From Rhodococcus sp. 06-462-5 (GTDB lineage: Bacteria > Actinomycetota > Actinomycetes > Mycobacteriales > Mycobacteriaceae), in NCBI RefSeq assembly GCF_002258315.1, contig NZ_NOYD01000046.1, positions 135,638-199,637 on the forward strand: a stretch of 64,000 nt of DNA. The letters are read 5' to 3'. The notes under the pieces were generated by a model that searched no databases, was not told the origin of the DNA, and worked only from the letters and a program-made list of their open reading frames with translations. This document shows positions 42,026 through 50,593 of the stretch, piece after piece. The number at the start of each line of letters is the position of its first letter. Position 1 is the first letter of the stretch. The translations under genes were made by a program, and so were the position numbers.

Positions 42026-42955
42026 ATGCGTACCTCGACATCCACCCGGCTGATCACCGTGCTCGCGGCGGCGACGCTGACCTCAGGCGTTGCCTGCTCG
42101 TCGACGACCACCTCCGAACCACTGAGATCCGACACCAGCACGTCCCAGTCCACCACCGAACAGGCCTCGGCCGAACAGAATTATCTCGATCTCGAGGCCA
42201 GGGACGCCGCTCGGCTCGGCGTCAGTGCCGTCGACCTCGCCACCGGTTCCACCGACAGCCATCGCGGCGACGAACGTTTCGCATTCTGCTCGACGTTCAA
42301 GGTCTACGCCGTCGGCGCAGTTCTCGCAGCCGCGGATGCCGGAGAACTGCAGCTGACCGACACCAGAACGATCACCGAAAAAGACAAGGTGCCCGAGTCC
42401 GCAGTCGATTGGGCACCGGGGTCCGTCGTCACGATCGCGGACTTGGCGGCAGCCGCGCTGACCAAGAGTGACAACACATCCGGCAATCTTCTGATCCGCG
42501 AGGCAGGCGGAACCGACGCCCTCACCGAGTTCGCGAGATCGCTCGGCGACACCGAATTCCGGCTCGATCGCACCGAACCGGACCTGAACACGGCGATTCC
42601 GGGCGACCCGCGCGACACCACGACGCCGAACTCGATGGCCGCCGGCTACCGAACCCTGCTCCACGGCGACGTACTGACTCCGCCCTCGCGTGATCAGTTG
42701 CTGGCGTGGATGGCCGACACCCAGACCTCCGACGCCCGGTTCCGCGCCGGAATCCCCGAACAGTGGACCTCGGCCGACAAGACCGGCACCGGTAGCTACG
42801 GCGTCTCCAACGACGCAGGGCTGCTGCTCGGACCGGACGGACAGAAAATCCTGCTGGTCGTTCTCAGTACGACGGCCTCTGGTGTCGAAAATTCACCGGC
42901 CATGAATGCGCTCGTTGCCGACACGACCCGGGCGGTAGTCGACGAACTGCAGTGA
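42026..42955 (+). CDS. Class A beta-lactamase, lipoprotein
   Basis: 309 residues with all class A motifs: STFK (Ser89-Lys92), SDN (148-150), EPDLN (Glu184-Asn188) and KTGTG (252-256). The signal MRTSTSTRLITVLAAATLTSGVAC ends in a lipobox with Cys24, and a Ser/Thr-rich tether follows. It should hydrolyse penicillins and perhaps cephalosporins outside the membrane. It is divergent from the LysR gene that probably regulates it. Confidence 0.93.
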   Translation: MRTSTSTRLITVLAAATLTSGVACSSTTTSEPLRSDTSTSQSTTEQASAEQNYLDLEARDAARLGVSAVDLATGSTDSHRGDERFAFCSTFKVYAVGAVLAAADAGELQLTDTRTITEKDKVPESAVDWAPGSVVTIADLAAAALTKSDNTSGNLLIREAGGTDALTEFARSLGDTEFRLDRTEPDLNTAIPGDPRDTTTPNSMAAGYRTLLHGDVLTPPSRDQLLAWMADTQTSDARFRAGIPEQWTSADKTGTGSYGVSNDAGLLLGPDGQKILLVVLSTTASGVENSPAMNALVADTTRAVVDELQ

Positions 42956-42958
42956 TTC

Positions 42959-43411
42959 TCAGCTCTCGGCGCGGCGGACGGCGTCGACCAGTGGGACGAG
43001 ATCCGGCTCTGCCGACGCCTCGTCGAGGGCTTCTCTCAGCGCCGCGTCGTTGGTCGGCCGCGCCGCTTCGAGCAGTGCAAGTCCTTCTTCGCTGACGTCG
43101 GTGTAGATGCCGCGTCGATCGGTCGGGCACAGGTAGCGCGTGAGCAGGCCGCGATCCTCGAGCCGGGTGACCAGGCGGGTCGTCGCGCTCTGGCTCAATA
43201 CGACGGCGTCGGCTACCTGCTTCATCTGGAGGTGGCCGCCGACCCCGTCGTGCTGCCTGCCCAGGACGTCGAGCAGCCAATACTCGCGCGCACTGAGATT
43301 GTGGTTGGTCTGCAGCGCCCGCTCGATGCGGCTCTCGATACGTCCGTGCAGAACCGCAAGCGCAAGCCAATTCTGCGCAAGGGCAGTCAGGGCGGGGTCG
43401 TGTGCGCTCAT
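42959..43411 (-). CDS. MarR family transcriptional regulator
   Basis: 150 residues from ATG 43411; codons upstream are open but unlike the family. The winged helix spans about 35-110 (LSAREYWLLDVLGRQH, MKQVADAVVLSQSATTRLVTRLEDRGLLTRYLCPTDRRGIYTDVSEEG). It is divergent from an esterase gene 104 nt away and is a likely regulator of it. Convergent with the beta-lactamase gene, 3 nt apart. Confidence 0.88.
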   Translation of the reverse strand: MSAHDPALTALAQNWLALAVLHGRIESRIERALQTNHNLSAREYWLLDVLGRQHDGVGGHLQMKQVADAVVLSQSATTRLVTRLEDRGLLTRYLCPTDRRGIYTDVSEEGLALLEAARPTNDAALREALDEASAEPDLVPLVDAVRRAES

Positions 43412-43515
43412 GTGTCGTGCCTCTCGATGCCTGTACGCGTGACCACCCACCATACCGCGCCGACAATTAACGGCGTCTGCAATCAATAGCTCCGACAGCG
43501 CCTACTGTGGAATGT

Positions 43516-44439
43516 ATGCGCATCGACGACCTCGATCCCGAACTGCACGCTGTGGTGTCCGACGTTCCGGTCGTGGACTTTCGCGACATCACGGCTGCTC
43601 GGGCTGCGGCGACGAGTGGTCCGGTCCGTTTGTCCGCGGATGTTGTTGTCACGGACTCGGTTGCCGAGGCCGACGGGCACTCTGTCGGTGTTCGTATCAC
43701 CGGTCACAGCCGGGTCTCGGATCGTCCGATGCCGATTGTTGTCGAAATGCACGGCGGCGGTTTCGCATTGGGTTCGGCGGCCTCGAACGATGCTGGCAAC
43801 GCAGGCCTCGCGGCTGCGCTGCAGTGTGTCGTCGTTGCCGTCGACTATCGGTTGGCCCCCGAGTTCCCCTATCCCGCAGCCGTTCACGACTGTGTCACAG
43901 CAGTTCGGTGGGCGGTCGATACTGCCGATAGCATCGGTGGTGACCCGGGGCGGATCGGTCTGTTGGGAACCAGTGCCGGAGCGTGTCTGGCTGCGTGCAC
44001 CGCATTGGAACTTCGTGACAGCGGGGGTCCGAGACTGGCAATGCAGGCACTGATCGAACCGGCACTCGACGACAGAGCCGACTCGCCGTCGATGAAACAG
44101 GGCGTCGACGCCGTGTTCTGGAACACCGGCAATGCGGTTCTGAGTTGGCAGCACTATCTCGGAGGTCGGGTTCCGGACGAACGCACATCCCCGGCTCGAC
44201 GACGAGATCTCGAGGGCCTACCGCCGACCTATCTCACCGTCAACGAACTCGACCCCCTGCGCGATCAGGGTATCGACTATGCCCGCCGACTTCTGGCCGC
44301 AGGTAACAGAACCGAATTCCATTGCTGGCCTGGCGCATTCCATGGATTCACCATGTTCGACACGGCGCTGTCTCGTCGCACCCGGGCAAGCGATGTCGCC
44401 GCGATGGATCGTCTGATGAACGGTTCCGTCAGCAGCTGA
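43516..44439 (+). CDS. Hormone-sensitive-lipase family esterase
   Basis: 307 residues from ATG 43516; GTG 43507 is three codons earlier in frame. The oxyanion motif is HGGGFALG, the nucleophile is in GTSAGACLAA, the acid in NELDPLRDQG and the His in PGAFHGFTMF. This is the complete set for the HSL/lipase_IV family. No signal peptide. It probably hydrolyses short-chain esters in the cytoplasm. Divergent from the MarR gene. Confidence 0.9.
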   Translation: MRIDDLDPELHAVVSDVPVVDFRDITAARAAATSGPVRLSADVVVTDSVAEADGHSVGVRITGHSRVSDRPMPIVVEMHGGGFALGSAASNDAGNAGLAAALQCVVVAVDYRLAPEFPYPAAVHDCVTAVRWAVDTADSIGGDPGRIGLLGTSAGACLAACTALELRDSGGPRLAMQALIEPALDDRADSPSMKQGVDAVFWNTGNAVLSWQHYLGGRVPDERTSPARRRDLEGLPPTYLTVNELDPLRDQGIDYARRLLAAGNRTEFHCWPGAFHGFTMFDTALSRRTRASDVAAMDRLMNGSVSS

Positions 44440-44451
44440 GTCCCTCCGCAA

Positions 44452-45111
44452 TTACGCAACGAGATTGCCGACGGCCCACATCATGTGGTCACGCACCGCA
44501 GCTGTCGCATCGTCGGGCACCCCGGCCTCGATGGCGTCGACCATCTCGTGGTGGCGGTCGGCATCCATGTTGCCCAGGGCGCGATCACGTCCGGCGTACA
44601 TGATCGACATGTGGATCGAACCTTCGAGACTCGTCCACGAGTGCAGCAGTGTCTCGTTGTCGGCCGATCGACACAGCAATCGATGGAAGTCGAGATCTGC
44701 CTCGATGCGGTCGTCGAGTGTCTCGTCCTTCGGGGCCTGTTTGAGCAGCTGCAGTGCTGCCCGCAATTCCGCGACTATGCGGGGACGCTCAGGATGTCGA
44801 GCGATTTCGGCTGCAGCCAAGCCCTCCAATGCGCCCCGCACCGAGAAGATGTCGTGAATCTCCTTGGTGTCGAGGTGGCGTACGTGCAGACGCCCGCGCG
44901 CACCGGTGACGACAAGGCCTTCCTGCTGCAATTGCCGTAGGGCCTCGCGCAGAGTGCCTCGACTGATCTGCAAGCGCTCGGACAGTTCGGTCTCGACCAG
45001 GGCGCTGCGGGGACGAAGCTCACCGCTGGTGATGGCAGATCGCAGAGCGGTGACCGCCTGCTGACGCAGGTTGGTCTTCTGCAGTCCGAGAAGTGCGCCG
45101 GGTTGCCCCAT
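44452..45111 (-). CDS. GntR/FCD family transcriptional regulator
   Basis: 219 residues from ATG 45111, with AAAGGAG 9 nt upstream. The N-terminal winged helix (about 15-75) reads LVETELSERLQISRGTLREALRQLQQEGLV. The FCD effector domain (about 85-210) carries the metal/acid-binding set: Asp in DLDFHRLL, His in HRLL and HHEMVDAI. FCD regulators typically sense sugar acids or carboxylates. It lies downstream of the two-subunit transketolase genes on the same strand, with its own promoter region that carries a copy of the ACTGTCAACA box. Confidence 0.9.
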   Translation of the reverse strand: MGQPGALLGLQKTNLRQQAVTALRSAITSGELRPRSALVETELSERLQISRGTLREALRQLQQEGLVVTGARGRLHVRHLDTKEIHDIFSVRGALEGLAAAEIARHPERPRIVAELRAALQLLKQAPKDETLDDRIEADLDFHRLLCRSADNETLLHSWTSLEGSIHMSIMYAGRDRALGNMDADRHHEMVDAIEAGVPDDATAAVRDHMMWAVGNLVA

Positions 45112-45159
45112 GGCGGGGGCTCCTTTCGTCGATGACGTCTCACTGCAAACAGTCGACTG

Positions 45160-45174
45160 ACAGCTGTTGACAGT
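45160..45174 (-). promoter_or_regulatory. ACTGTCAACA-type operator at the gntR promoter
   Basis: The minus strand reads ACTGTCAACAGCTGT, 49 nt before the gntR start. The first 11 bases equal the boxes at 48552. Adjacent sequence (45151-45160) contains a further partial copy, AGTCGACTGA. A candidate autoregulatory GntR site. Confidence 0.6.
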
Positions 45175-45223
45175 AAGTGTACGTCCGGCGTCGACGACCC
45201 TCGGACTGCAAAGCCGCATCGTG

Positions 45224-46213
45224 TCAGAGTCCTGCCATGATGCGGGCTTCCATACTGGACGTCGAGAGGCCGTAGCGATCGTGCAATGTGGGTAGGGCAC
45301 CCGCGGCAAGGAACTCGTCGGGCAAAGAGATCGCACCGACCTTCTTGCCGAGTCCGCGCTCGACGATCGCCGAGGCGACGGTCTCGAACAGACCGCCGAT
45401 CTTGGTGTGGTTCTCGCAGGTGAAGGCCAACCGAGGTGTATCCAGCTCAGCCAGAACAGTATCGGCGTCGAACGGCTTGATCGTCGGAGTGTGCACCACC
45501 GCGACGTCGATGTTGTGTTTCTCGAGATTCTTCGCTGCCTGCAACGCGCGCATCGTCATCAGGCCGCTCGATACCAGCACCACATCGTTGCCGGGTCGGA
45601 TGACCTTGGCTTTTCCGAGCTCGAAGGTGTAGTCGTACTCGTCGAGCACGGTTGCCACCTTGCCGCGAAGCAAGCGCAGGTAGGTCGGCCCGTCGGAGGC
45701 GGCGAGTTGGGGGACTGCCTGGCTGATGTCGACCGAATCGCACGGATCGACGATCGTCAGGTTCGGCATCCCGCGAAAGATGGCGATGTCCTCGGTGGCC
45801 TGGTGGCTCGGTCCGTATCCCGTGGTGAGGCCGGGAAGGCCGCCGATGATGTTGACGTTCAGATTGGGTTCGGCGATATCGAGGCACAGGAAGTCGTATG
45901 CCCGACGGGCCGCGAACACCGAGTACGTCGACGCGAACGGGATCAGTCCGGTCTCGGCCATGCCGGCGGAGGCTCCGAGGAGTAGCTGCTCGGCCATGCC
46001 CATCTGGAAGAAGCGATCGGGAAACGCCTGGGCGAAGATATGCATGTCGGTGTACTTGGCGAGGTCGGCGCTGAGGCCGACGATCTTGTCGTTGTTCTGC
46101 GCGGCTTCGACGAGAGCGTGACCGAACGGTGCGTCGGCGGTGCGCTGGCCTGGATCGACGAACGATGCAATCATCGCCGATGTCTTGAGTTTGGGGGGAG
46201 TGGTGGTGGTCAT
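45224..46213 (-). CDS. Transketolase, C-terminal (pyrimidine/PP) subunit
   Basis: 329 residues from ATG 46213. It contains the pyrimidine-binding domain with the catalytic Glu in MGMAEQLLLGASAGMAETG, the substrate/TPP contacts GLPGLTTGYGPSHQATED, and a C-terminal transketolase domain (about 200-320). In a split enzyme this subunit pairs with the TPP-binding N-terminal subunit. Its ATG overlaps the stop of that subunit's gene (ATGA), which favours equimolar production. There is no sugar kinase beside it. Confidence 0.9.
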   Translation of the reverse strand: MTTTTPPKLKTSAMIASFVDPGQRTADAPFGHALVEAAQNNDKIVGLSADLAKYTDMHIFAQAFPDRFFQMGMAEQLLLGASAGMAETGLIPFASTYSVFAARRAYDFLCLDIAEPNLNVNIIGGLPGLTTGYGPSHQATEDIAIFRGMPNLTIVDPCDSVDISQAVPQLAASDGPTYLRLLRGKVATVLDEYDYTFELGKAKVIRPGNDVVLVSSGLMTMRALQAAKNLEKHNIDVAVVHTPTIKPFDADTVLAELDTPRLAFTCENHTKIGGLFETVASAIVERGLGKKVGAISLPDEFLAAGALPTLHDRYGLSTSSMEARIMAGL

Positions 46214-47115
46214 GCCTGAACCTCGTTTTCCTGCAGGTAGGTCGGGTCGGTGAAACGCTCGGTCAACTGGTCGCGGCAGATGCTCCACTCGCTCTCGTCG
46301 ATGCGCATGAAGTGCGCCTTCTCCCGGTTTTCGAGCAAGGGGACTCCGTAGCCGATCTTGGTGTCGCAGATGACGATCGAGGGTGTTCCGACGGGCTCGG
46401 CTGCGGCGCAGGCAGAGTCGAATGCGGCAGACAGGGCCGCGGGATCGTTCCCGTTCACGCGGTAGACGTTCCACCCCATTGCAGCCCATTTCTCGTGAAC
46501 GGGCTCGATTCCGAGCACACCTGCTGTGGGGCCGTCCGCCTGGAGCGCGTTCATGTCGACCATGGCGATGAGGTTGCCGAGTCGGTGGTGATGGGCACCC
46601 ATCGCGGCCTCCCAGGTGGAACCTTCGTCCAGTTCGCCGTCGGAGAGAAAGTTGAATACCCGCGACGCGGAACTCTGATGGCGGAGTCCGAGTGCCATCC
46701 CCACTGCGACGGTCAGTCCGTGGCCCAGCGAACCGCCAGAGATTTCCATACCCGGTGTGTAGGTTGCCATTCCGGACATCGGGAGGCGGGACTCATCCGA
46801 GCCGTAGGTCTCGAGTTCGGCGACGGGGACGATGCCCGCCGCGGCCAGGGCGGCGTAGAGGCCGATGGCGTAGTGGCCGGTGGAGAGCAGAAAGCGGTCG
46901 CGTTCGGCCCATTCGGGATCCTCGGGCCGGTAGTTCAACCTGTCGGCGTACACGGCAGCGAAGATGTCCGCAGCGCCGAGGGCCTGCCCTACGTAGCCCT
47001 GTCCCTGAGCTTCGCCCATATCGATGACGTGGTGGCGCATGGCGTACGCGAACTCGGCTGCGTGTTCGATCCTGGTCTTCGAGTCATGCTGTGCTGCTTC
47101 GGTTATCGTGCTCAC
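46210..47115 (-). CDS. Transketolase, N-terminal (TPP-binding) subunit
   Basis: 301 residues from GTG 47115, with AAGGAA 5 nt upstream; the frame is open further but that part overlaps the transporter gene. Typical features are LSTGHYAIGLYAAL with the substrate His, GGSLGHGLTVAVGMALG, and the TPP/Mg motif SDGELDEGSTWEA...DMNALQADG (the usual GDGE begins with Ser here). The stop and start overlap its neighbours on both sides by 4 nt (GTGA and ATGA). Confidence 0.9.
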   Translation of the reverse strand: MSTITEAAQHDSKTRIEHAAEFAYAMRHHVIDMGEAQGQGYVGQALGAADIFAAVYADRLNYRPEDPEWAERDRFLLSTGHYAIGLYAALAAAGIVPVAELETYGSDESRLPMSGMATYTPGMEISGGSLGHGLTVAVGMALGLRHQSSASRVFNFLSDGELDEGSTWEAAMGAHHHRLGNLIAMVDMNALQADGPTAGVLGIEPVHEKWAAMGWNVYRVNGNDPAALSAAFDSACAAAEPVGTPSIVICDTKIGYGVPLLENREKAHFMRIDESEWSICRDQLTERFTDPTYLQENEVQA

Positions 47116-48470
47116 AGTAATTCCTTTGCGCGTGTGGTGGCCGGAAAATTCGCTGGGGTGTCGAGTTCTGCCTGTGCCGCGAGGCGTCTCTCGGTCGGGC
47201 CCCAGGTTTCTTTGGTGACGATGGCGGAGCCGAGGCCGATCAGGGCGTATGCAATGAACAGCAAGGCCGGTCCGAGCCACCCGAGCCAGACGAACAGCAG
47301 CGTCGTGATGAACGGAGTGAAGCCGGAGACCATGGCCGAGATCTGGTACGCCAGTGAAGCTCCCGATGCACGGCGAGAGGCATCGAACAGCTCGGGGAAC
47401 CAGGCACCCTGAGAGCCGGCGAGGGCGTTCTGGCAGACGGCGTAGGCGAGAACGATGGTCGCGATGACGAACATGAACAGGCCCGTGTTCACCAGAAGGA
47501 ACATCGGTATTCCGAACAGTGCGGCGAAGCTGCACACCGCGATGTACAGGGGGCGTCGTCCGATCCGGTCGGTGAGGGCGGCCCAACCGGTTGTGGCGAA
47601 GATACCGATGAACGAAGCAATACACAGTGCGGTGATGGTCTCGGACGTGGTCGCCAGCTCCTGCGTGTGCAGGTAGGAGATCATGTAGGTGACGGACACT
47701 GCGTATCCCGCAGTCTCGGCGATACGAAGACCGATGCCGCGCAGAATGTTTCGCCAGTCGTGCTTGATGGCCTCTTTGATCGGAGACTTGGAGACGCCTG
47801 CTTCTTTGACGTCGTCGAACACCGGCGACTCGGGAACCTTCGAGCGGATGATCAGGCCGACTGCGACCAGGACGATGCTGAACAAGAAGGGCACTCGCCA
47901 GGCCCAGTCGCCGCCGAGGTGCACGCTTCCGAGGAAGACGAGGTTGGCGAGCAGTAGTCCGACGGGGAAGCCTGCCTGCACGATGCCGGTGAACTTGCCT
48001 TTCTTGCGCCACGGCGCGTGCTCGTAACTCATCAGAATCGCCCCGCCCCATTCGGCACCGAAGGCGAGTCCCTGGATGATGCGCACCACCACGAGCAGGA
48101 TCGGCGCGATGATGCCGGCTTGGGCATACGTGGGCAGCAAGCCGATGGCGAAGGTGGCGATGCCCATGAGGATCAGGGAGCCGACCAGCACGGGTTTACG
48201 GCCTACGCGATCGCCCAGGTGTCCTCCGACGATGCCGCCGAGGGGGCGGGCGGCGAAGCCGACGCCGAGGGTGGCGAAGGCCGCCAGTGTGCCGGTGACG
48301 GAGTTGGAGCCGGGGAAGAATGCGGTTCCGAAGTACAGCGCGGCGGCGGTACCGAAGCCGATGAAGTCGTACGTTTCGATGACGGCACCGACCGAAGATC
48401 CGACGGCGACGCGTTTTGCGTCTTTCGTGCCGTGAACCGGTCCGCGCATCTGCAGAGCATCTGTGCTCAT
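47112..48470 (-). CDS. MHS family MFS transporter
   Basis: 452 residues with 12 predicted spans. The metabolite:H+ symporter signatures are VGSSVGAVIETYDFIGFGTAAALYFG, FAARPLGGIVGGHLGDRVGRKPVL, and ILMSYEHAPWRKKGKFTGIVQAGFPVG. The subfamily takes up organic acids and zwitterions such as shikimate, 2-oxoglutarate, citrate and betaine, so the inducing substrate is more likely an acid than a neutral sugar. It is the first gene of the operon that continues into the split transketolase, and its upstream region holds two ACTGTCAACA boxes. Confidence 0.9.
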   Translation of the reverse strand: MSTDALQMRGPVHGTKDAKRVAVGSSVGAVIETYDFIGFGTAAALYFGTAFFPGSNSVTGTLAAFATLGVGFAARPLGGIVGGHLGDRVGRKPVLVGSLILMGIATFAIGLLPTYAQAGIIAPILLVVVRIIQGLAFGAEWGGAILMSYEHAPWRKKGKFTGIVQAGFPVGLLLANLVFLGSVHLGGDWAWRVPFLFSIVLVAVGLIIRSKVPESPVFDDVKEAGVSKSPIKEAIKHDWRNILRGIGLRIAETAGYAVSVTYMISYLHTQELATTSETITALCIASFIGIFATTGWAALTDRIGRRPLYIAVCSFAALFGIPMFLLVNTGLFMFVIATIVLAYAVCQNALAGSQGAWFPELFDASRRASGASLAYQISAMVSGFTPFITTLLFVWLGWLGPALLFIAYALIGLGSAIVTKETWGPTERRLAAQAELDTPANFPATTRAKELL

Positions 48471-48521
48471 GGGGACTCTCCTGCTGAGGTGTTGGTTTCA
48501 AACTCGTCCAAGTGACCGTCG

Positions 48522-48566
48522 ACTGTCAACACCACGAGTGTGACCCATTGCACTGTCAACAGTCAA
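48522..48566. promoter_or_regulatory. Two ACTGTCAACA boxes in the divergent promoter
   Basis: Direct copies at 48522-48531 and 48552-48561, exactly 30 bp apart (about three helical turns), between the transporter operon and the isomerase operon. The second reads ACTGTCAACAGTCAA and a related GGTTGACG lies at 48575. The same box is at the gntR promoter, so the GntR protein is the likely ligand. Confidence 0.65.
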
Positions 48567-48639
48567 CCGGCGACGGTTGACGAAGAGACGGAGAGGTGCT
48601 TACTGTGGTCCGCATCACGACGACAGGAGGGAGGCTCGG

Positions 48640-49518
48640 ATGTTCGATTCGCGGCTGGGCTGCTCGACGATCTCGTTTCGGCACCTACCTCTGCGCAGCG
48701 CGCTCGAGGTCATCGGCGAGCTCGGTTTCACGGAAATCGACCTGGGATCGCTACCAGGGGTGTGCGACCACGTACCCCTCGACCTGGACGATCGTGGTGT
48801 TCGCGAGGTGGTGGAGGCCGTGCAGCGCTCAGGCCTGGCCGTCCGGTCGATCAATTGCGATGTCGGCGATATGAACAATCCGGCGACCGACCTCGAGGCG
48901 TCCCTTCATCTCGAACGACTGCTCGAGTTGGCCTCTCGGGTGGGGGCGCACGCGCTCGTTCTACCGAACGGTGCCCTCACGCATGAGCCCATCGAGTCCC
49001 TCGACTCCGATCTCGATCGGGTTGCGGCCAACCTGAACTATGCGTCGACACGGGCACATCGGCACGGCGTCGACATCTGGACCGAGTCGCTGCACGTGTT
49101 CCGACTCTGTTGCACCACCGGGCGCGCGGTCGCGTTGGCCGAGCGCATCGATCCGGCGATCGGCATCGTCATGGACTTCAGCCACATTGTTGCCTCCGGC
49201 GGCGACCCGGCTCACTTCGCGCGGTCGATGGGCAGCCGAATCTCGCACGTTCACATTCGCGATTCGACCCGAGGCGAGGTCAGGCTCGATGAACCCGACG
49301 CCGTCGACAAGCCGGGCAACATCAACATCAGCGTGGGTCGCGGCGAGGTCGACTTCCGCGGCGGCATCGATGCCCTCGGATCTGCGGGATTCACCGGCCA
49401 TTTCGCGCTCGAACTCGAGACGAGAGACATCTCCGACAAACAACGTCCGGCGGCGACCGCTGCCGCCGGAGACCTGATCACCGAACTTCTACTCGACACA
49501 CACCAGGAGCCATCATGA
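48640..49518 (+). CDS. Sugar phosphate isomerase/epimerase family protein (AP-endonuclease-2 TIM barrel)
   Basis: 292 residues from ATG 48640, with AGGAGGGAGG upstream. The barrel pattern includes LGCSTISFRHLPLRSALEVIGELGFTEIDLGSLPG, DIWTESLHVFRLC with Glu, VMDFSHIVASGGD, VHIRDSTRGE with His/Asp, and ALELETRD with Glu, which suit a divalent metal centre. Members isomerise or epimerise sugars, sugar acids or inosose-like compounds. The stop overlaps the SDR start by 4 nt (ATGA). Confidence 0.85.
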   Translation: MFDSRLGCSTISFRHLPLRSALEVIGELGFTEIDLGSLPGVCDHVPLDLDDRGVREVVEAVQRSGLAVRSINCDVGDMNNPATDLEASLHLERLLELASRVGAHALVLPNGALTHEPIESLDSDLDRVAANLNYASTRAHRHGVDIWTESLHVFRLCCTTGRAVALAERIDPAIGIVMDFSHIVASGGDPAHFARSMGSRISHVHIRDSTRGEVRLDEPDAVDKPGNINISVGRGEVDFRGGIDALGSAGFTGHFALELETRDISDKQRPAATAAAGDLITELLLDTHQEPS

Positions 49519-50288
49519 CCACAACCATCCGTACCGCAGTGATCACCGGGGCTACCTCCGACAAGGGAATCGGCCGCGCCACCGCAGAGCGCTACGCCGA
49601 GGACGGCTGGGGCGTCGTCATTCTCGACCTCGACGGCGAGAAGTCCGAGAAAGTCGCAGCAGAGATTGCGGCCGCGTACAACGTCGCTGCGTTTGGACAC
49701 GCCATCGACGTATCGGACGAGGATTCCGTTCTGAAGGCCTATGCAGCAACGAAATCGGAGGTCGAAGCAGGGAACCTGCCACCGGTCGGAGCCGTGGCGA
49801 ACATTGCTGGCATCACGTCCCCGGTGCCGTTTCTCGAAACCACGGTCGAATTGTGGAACAAGGTCTTCGCGGTCAACGCCACCGGAACGTATTTGGTGAC
49901 GAAAGCGTTTCTGCCGGACATGATCGAGCAGCGTTGGGGCCGCATCATCACGATGTCTTCGGTCTCGGCACAGCGCGGCGGCGGAGTGTTCGGCAAGGTA
50001 CCCTATTCCTCGGCCAAGGCCGCTCTGCTCGGCTTCACGAAATCCCTTGCCCGCGAGTTGGAAGACACCGGCGTGACGATCAACGCGGTCACCCCGGGAG
50101 CGGTGGACACCAACATCCGCGTCGGAAGCACCGACGAACAGGAACGTGCGATAGCCCAGGGCATTCCGCTCGGACGCACCGCCACCACCAGAGAAGTCGC
50201 CTCCGTCATCACCTTCCTGTCGTCCGAGGATGCCGCGTACCTCACCGGCACCACGATCGACATCAACGGTGGAAGCCACATGCACTGA
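49515..50288 (+). CDS. Short-chain dehydrogenase/reductase (sugar-acid dehydrogenase-like)
   Basis: 257 residues with the Rossmann motif TGATSDKGIGRA, NIAG, catalytic Ser in MSSVSAQRGG, and YSSAK. PGAVDT and the C-terminal TGTTIDINGG place it with the gluconate 5-dehydrogenase/ketoacyl reductase group. It probably oxidises or reduces a hydroxyl of the same intermediate that the isomerase handles. The second gene of the plus-strand operon, with the whiB-like gene 20 nt downstream. Confidence 0.88.
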   Translation: MTTTIRTAVITGATSDKGIGRATAERYAEDGWGVVILDLDGEKSEKVAAEIAAAYNVAAFGHAIDVSDEDSVLKAYAATKSEVEAGNLPPVGAVANIAGITSPVPFLETTVELWNKVFAVNATGTYLVTKAFLPDMIEQRWGRIITMSSVSAQRGGGVFGKVPYSSAKAALLGFTKSLARELEDTGVTINAVTPGAVDTNIRVGSTDEQERAIAQGIPLGRTATTREVASVITFLSSEDAAYLTGTTIDINGGSHMH

Positions 50289-50308
50289 GAACCACAGAAC
50301 GGAACACC

Positions 50309-50593
50309 ATGAAGTACAAGTCACTCGACGTGCAGCTGCCTCCGCCGATCGCCGGCGTGTGGGAATGGCAACTTCGAGCCCAGTGCAGAACGATGCCGAT
50401 ATCGATGTTCTTCCCGGACAGAGGATTGCGTGGCCCTACCCTCCGGCGCATCGAGGCCGAGGCAAAGGCCATCTGTCGGCAGTGTCCGGTACTCGAGTCC
50501 TGCCTGGCACATGCCGAGCAATGCGACGAGCCTTACGGAATCTGGGGTGGGCTGACCGAACGCGAGAGGACTACGAGGGTCGACGTGCGATGA
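50309..50593 (+). CDS. WhiB family iron-sulfur regulator
   Basis: 94 residues from ATG 50309. The four cluster cysteines are Cys26, Cys56, Cys59 and Cys65 (CRQCPVLESC), followed by the turn GIWGGLTERER and a short basic tail. WhiB proteins bind a [4Fe-4S] cluster, contact sigma A and tune transcription in response to oxygen, NO or redox state. The N-terminus VWEWQLRAQC recalls WhiB3. It lies 20 nt after the SDR gene and may be co-transcribed, an unusual position for a whiB gene. Its end overlaps the convergent lyase gene by 23 nt. Confidence 0.9.
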   Translation: MKYKSLDVQLPPPIAGVWEWQLRAQCRTMPISMFFPDRGLRGPTLRRIEAEAKAICRQCPVLESCLAHAEQCDEPYGIWGGLTERERTTRVDVR

